A DNA stretch of 64,000 nt from Pseudomonas chlororaphis (lineage in GTDB: Bacteria > Pseudomonadota > Gammaproteobacteria > Pseudomonadales > Pseudomonadaceae). The translations under genes were made by a program, and so were the position numbers. The notes beneath the pieces are model-generated. The model was given only the letters and a program-made list of their open reading frames with translations. It did no database searches and had not been told where the DNA came from. This document shows, one piece after another, positions 61,209 to 64,000 of the stretch. How positions within the stretch are numbered: position 1 is the first letter of the stretch; the number at the start of each line of letters is the position of its first letter. Where the stretch lies: contig NZ_MSCT01000016.1 of the NCBI RefSeq assembly GCF_001921865.1, positions 62,001-126,000 on the forward strand, given 5' to 3'.

Positions 61209-63058
61209 ACCTTCTCTATCTGACCTTCGTATTCCCCCTGATCGGTTTCCTGCTGCTGTCGTTCTCTCGTGGACGCATCTCGGAAAACCTTGCCGCCCTG
61301 ATCGGCGTCGGCTCCATCGGCCTGTCGGCGATCGTCGCGGCTTATGTGATCTGGCAATTCAACGTCGCGCCGCCCGAGGGTGGCCACGTCACCCAGGTAC
61401 TGTGGCAGTGGATGGCCGTAGGCGACTTCAAGCCGACCTTCGCCCTGTACCTGGACGGCCTGTCCGTGACCATGCTCGGCGTGGTGGTGGGCGTGGGCTT
61501 CCTGATCCACCTGTTCGCCTCCTGGTACATGCGCGGCGAAGCCGGTTACTCGCGCTTCTTCGCCTATACCAACCTGTTCATCGCCAGCATGCTGTTCCTG
61601 GTGCTGGGCGACGACCTGCTGTTCCTGTACTTCGGCTGGGAAGGTGTGGGCCTGTGCTCCTACCTGTTGATCGGTTTCTACTACAGCAACCGCAACAACG
61701 GTAACGCCGCGCTCAAGGCCTTCATCGTCACCCGTATCGGCGACGTGTTCATGGCCATCGGCCTGTTCATCCTGTTCCAGCAGCTGGGTACCCTGAACAT
61801 CCAGCAACTGCTGGTGGCGGCGCCGGCGAAGTTCCAGGCCGGCGACTTCTGGATCACCCTGGCCACCCTGATGCTGCTCGGCGGCGCGGTCGGTAAATCC
61901 GCCCAACTGCCGCTGCAGACCTGGTTGGCGGACGCGATGGCCGGTCCTACCCCGGTTTCGGCACTGATCCACGCCGCGACCATGGTTACCGCCGGCGTCT
62001 ACCTGATCGCCCGTACCCACGGCCTGTTCACCCTGGCGCCGGACATCCTGCACCTGGTGGGCGTGGTCGGCGGCGTGACCCTGGTGCTGGCCGGCTTCGC
62101 CGCGCTGGTGCAGACCGACATCAAGCGGATTCTCGCCTACTCGACCATGAGCCAGATCGGCTACATGTTCCTGGCCCTGGGCGTTGGCGCCTGGGACGGC
62201 GCGATCTTCCACCTGATGACCCACGCCTTCTTCAAGGCCCTGCTGTTCCTTGCTTCCGGCGCGGTGATCGTTGCCTGCCACCACGAGCAGAACATCTTCA
62301 AGATGGGCGGCCTGTGGAAGAAACTGCCGCTGGCCTACGCCAGCTTCATCGTCGGCGGCGCGGCCCTGGCGGCCCTGCCATTGGTCACCGCCGGTTTCTA
62401 CTCCAAGGACGAGATCCTCTGGGAAGCCTTTGCCAGCGGTAACGAAGGTCTGCTGTATGCCGGTCTGGTGGGGGCGTTCATGACCTCGCTGTACACCTTC
62501 CGCCTGATCTTCATCACCTTCCACGGCGAAGCCAAGACCGAAGCCCACGCTGGCCACGGCATCAGCCACTGGCTGCCGCTGTCGGTGCTGATCGTGCTGT
62601 CGACCGCGGTCGGCGCCATGATCACCCCGCCGCTGCACGGCGTACTGCCGCTGAGCGCCGGCCATGCCGGCGGCGAAGCCAAGCACAGCCTGGAAATCGC
62701 CTCCGGCGCCATCGCCATCGCCGGTATCCTGCTGGCCGCGCTGCTGTTCCTCGGCAAGCGCCGCTTCGTCAGCGCCGTCGCCAACAGCGGTATCGGCCGC
62801 GTCCTCTCAGCCTGGTGGTTCGCTGCCTGGGGCTTCGACTGGATCTACGACAAACTGTTCGTCAAGCCTTATCTGGCGATCAGCCATGTACTGCGCAAAG
62901 ACCCGCTCGACCAGACCATCGGTCTGATCCCGCGCCTGGCCAAAGGGGGTCACAACTCCCTGAGCCGTACGGAAACCGGTCAACTGCGTTGGTACGCCGC
63001 CTCGATGGCTGCCGGTGCCGTGCTGGTTATCGGCGCCGTCGTGCTGGTAGCGGTCTGA
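61205..63058 (+). CDS. nuoL: NADH-quinone oxidoreductase subunit L
   Basis: A 617-residue antiporter-like subunit at the tip of the membrane arm, with about 16 helices and the long lateral helix at the C-terminus. Key segments are FLYFGWEGVGLCSYLLIGFY with the TM5 Glu, SAQLPLQTWLADAMAGPTPV with the TM7 Lys region, and HAATMVTAGVYLIARTHGLF. Length is normal. The gap to nuoM is 39 bp. Confidence 0.97.
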   Translation: MNLLYLTFVFPLIGFLLLSFSRGRISENLAALIGVGSIGLSAIVAAYVIWQFNVAPPEGGHVTQVLWQWMAVGDFKPTFALYLDGLSVTMLGVVVGVGFLIHLFASWYMRGEAGYSRFFAYTNLFIASMLFLVLGDDLLFLYFGWEGVGLCSYLLIGFYYSNRNNGNAALKAFIVTRIGDVFMAIGLFILFQQLGTLNIQQLLVAAPAKFQAGDFWITLATLMLLGGAVGKSAQLPLQTWLADAMAGPTPVSALIHAATMVTAGVYLIARTHGLFTLAPDILHLVGVVGGVTLVLAGFAALVQTDIKRILAYSTMSQIGYMFLALGVGAWDGAIFHLMTHAFFKALLFLASGAVIVACHHEQNIFKMGGLWKKLPLAYASFIVGGAALAALPLVTAGFYSKDEILWEAFASGNEGLLYAGLVGAFMTSLYTFRLIFITFHGEAKTEAHAGHGISHWLPLSVLIVLSTAVGAMITPPLHGVLPLSAGHAGGEAKHSLEIASGAIAIAGILLAALLFLGKRRFVSAVANSGIGRVLSAWWFAAWGFDWIYDKLFVKPYLAISHVLRKDPLDQTIGLIPRLAKGGHNSLSRTETGQLRWYAASMAAGAVLVIGAVVLVAV

Positions 63059-63097
63059 TATGAACCTTGCGAACTTGCGAAAGGAATTGAGCCCGTC

Positions 63098-64000
63098 ATG
63101 ATTCTGCCTTGGCTAATCCTGATCCCCTTCATCGGCGGCCTGCTGTGCTGGATGGGTGAGCGCTTCGGCGCCACCCTCCCCCGCTGGATTGCGCTGCTGA
63201 CCATGTCCCTGGAACTCGCTCTCGGCCTCTGGCTGTGGGCCCATGGCGACTACTCATTCGCTCCGGCACCTGGCGCCGATCCGACCTGGGCCCTGGAATT
63301 CAAGCATGTCTGGATCCAGCGTTTCGGCATCAACGTGCACCTGGCCCTCGACGGCCTGTCGCTGTTGATGATCCTGCTGACCGGCCTGTTGGGCGTGCTG
63401 TCGGTCCTCTGCTCGTGGAAAGAGATCCAGCGTCATGTGGGCTTCTTCCACCTGAACCTGATGTGGATCCTGGGCGGCGTCGTCGGCGTGTTCCTCGCCC
63501 TCGACCTGTTCATGTTCTTCTTCTTCTGGGAAATGATGCTGGTGCCGATGTACTTCCTCATCGCGCTCTGGGGTCACAGTTCTTCGGACGGCAAGAAAAC
63601 CCGGATCTACGCGGCGACCAAGTTCTTCATCTTCACCCAGGCTTCCGGCCTGATCATGCTGGTGGCGATCCTCGGTCTGGTTCTGGTCAACTTCAACAAC
63701 ACCGGCGTGATTACCTTCAACTACGCTGACCTGTTGAAGACCAAGATGTCGCTGACCACCGAATACATCCTGATGCTCGGTTTCTTCATCGCCTTCGCGG
63801 TGAAACTGCCGGTGGTGCCGTTCCACTCCTGGCTGCCTGACGCTCACGCCCAGGCACCGACCGCTGGCTCCGTGGACCTGGCGGGCATCCTGCTGAAGAC
63901 TGCGGCCTATGGCCTGCTGCGTTTCGCCCTGCCGCTGTTCCCGAACGCCTCGGCCGAGTTCGCGCCGATCGCCATGACCCTGGGCCTGATCGGGATCTTC
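63098..64000 (+). CDS. nuoM: NADH-quinone oxidoreductase subunit M, 5' part (cut by window edge)
   Basis: The first 301 codons of an antiporter-like subunit, MILPWLILIPFIGGLLCW..., running off the window. FFFFWEMMLVPMYFLIALWG carries the TM5 Glu and AFAVKLPVVPFHSWLPDAHA with QAPTAGSVDLAGILLKTAAY the pump core. AAAGGAATTGA lies before the ATG. nuoN is expected next but is outside the window. Confidence 0.96.
   Translation, partial: MILPWLILIPFIGGLLCWMGERFGATLPRWIALLTMSLELALGLWLWAHGDYSFAPAPGADPTWALEFKHVWIQRFGINVHLALDGLSLLMILLTGLLGVLSVLCSWKEIQRHVGFFHLNLMWILGGVVGVFLALDLFMFFFFWEMMLVPMYFLIALWGHSSSDGKKTRIYAATKFFIFTQASGLIMLVAILGLVLVNFNNTGVITFNYADLLKTKMSLTTEYILMLGFFIAFAVKLPVVPFHSWLPDAHAQAPTAGSVDLAGILLKTAAYGLLRFALPLFPNASAEFAPIAMTLGLIGIF

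Overview
The window is a chromosomal segment of a Pseudomonas, most likely of the P. fluorescens complex. Three things point there: high-GC codon use throughout, the order of housekeeping genes (cysG-serS-crcB-rarA-lolA-ftsK / trxB-aat-bpt-infA / clpA-clpS / cspD / icd / idh / nudJ-mnmA-hflD-purB / aceA / nuoA-M, as I remember it from P. aeruginosa PAO1), and paired GTAGGAGCGAGCTTGCTCGCGA-type REP palindromes. I see no rRNA, tRNA, CRISPR array, insertion sequence or phage gene.

Region 1 (1-15.5 kb) is an accessory catabolic cluster. Almost everything is on the minus strand: a CaiB/AMACR-type racemase; then, after a plus-strand AraC-type regulator, an SCP-x-like thiolase, two MaoC-fold subunits and a short-chain dehydrogenase; then an aldehyde dehydrogenase, a GMC alcohol dehydrogenase, a class II PHA synthase, a 906-residue MalT/AlkS-like LuxR regulator, an LCAD-like acyl-CoA dehydrogenase and an acyl-CoA synthetase cut by the window edge. 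Read as a pathway: alcohol to aldehyde to acid to acyl-CoA, 2-methyl epimerisation, dehydrogenation, hydration, 3-hydroxyacyl oxidation, thiolysis, with a possible branch into polyhydroxyalkanoate. The enzyme set matches the peroxisomal branched-chain beta-oxidation enzymes class by class. An 81-bp block, about 68 % identical without gaps, lies upstream of both the aldehyde dehydrogenase and the racemase gene and is the best candidate for a shared operator.

Region 2 (15.6-20.5 kb) holds malate:quinone oxidoreductase with a signal peptide and an unusual upstream region rich in inverted repeats, followed by small Pseudomonas-type proteins (lipoprotein, DUF1652, two others) and a DUF1275 membrane protein.

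Region 3 (20.5-49 kb) is conserved backbone: the TusDCBE sulfur relay with YbiB, glutathionyl-hydroquinone reductase, sirohaem synthase, serS, fluoride channel, RarA, LolA, FtsK, thioredoxin reductase, the whole bacterial N-degron pathway (Aat, Bpt, ClpS, ClpA) around infA, CspD, two unrelated isocitrate dehydrogenases, Nudix hydrolase, MnmA (the last acceptor of Tus sulfur), HflD, PurB, a ribosomal oxygenase, an acetyltransferase and an orphan secretin-like protein.

Region 4 (49-64 kb) holds isocitrate lyase and the nuo operon for respiratory complex I (nuoA, B, C/D fused, E-L, and the 5' part of nuoM at the window end). Mqo, Icd, Idh and AceA together place several enzymes of the isocitrate/malate node in one window.
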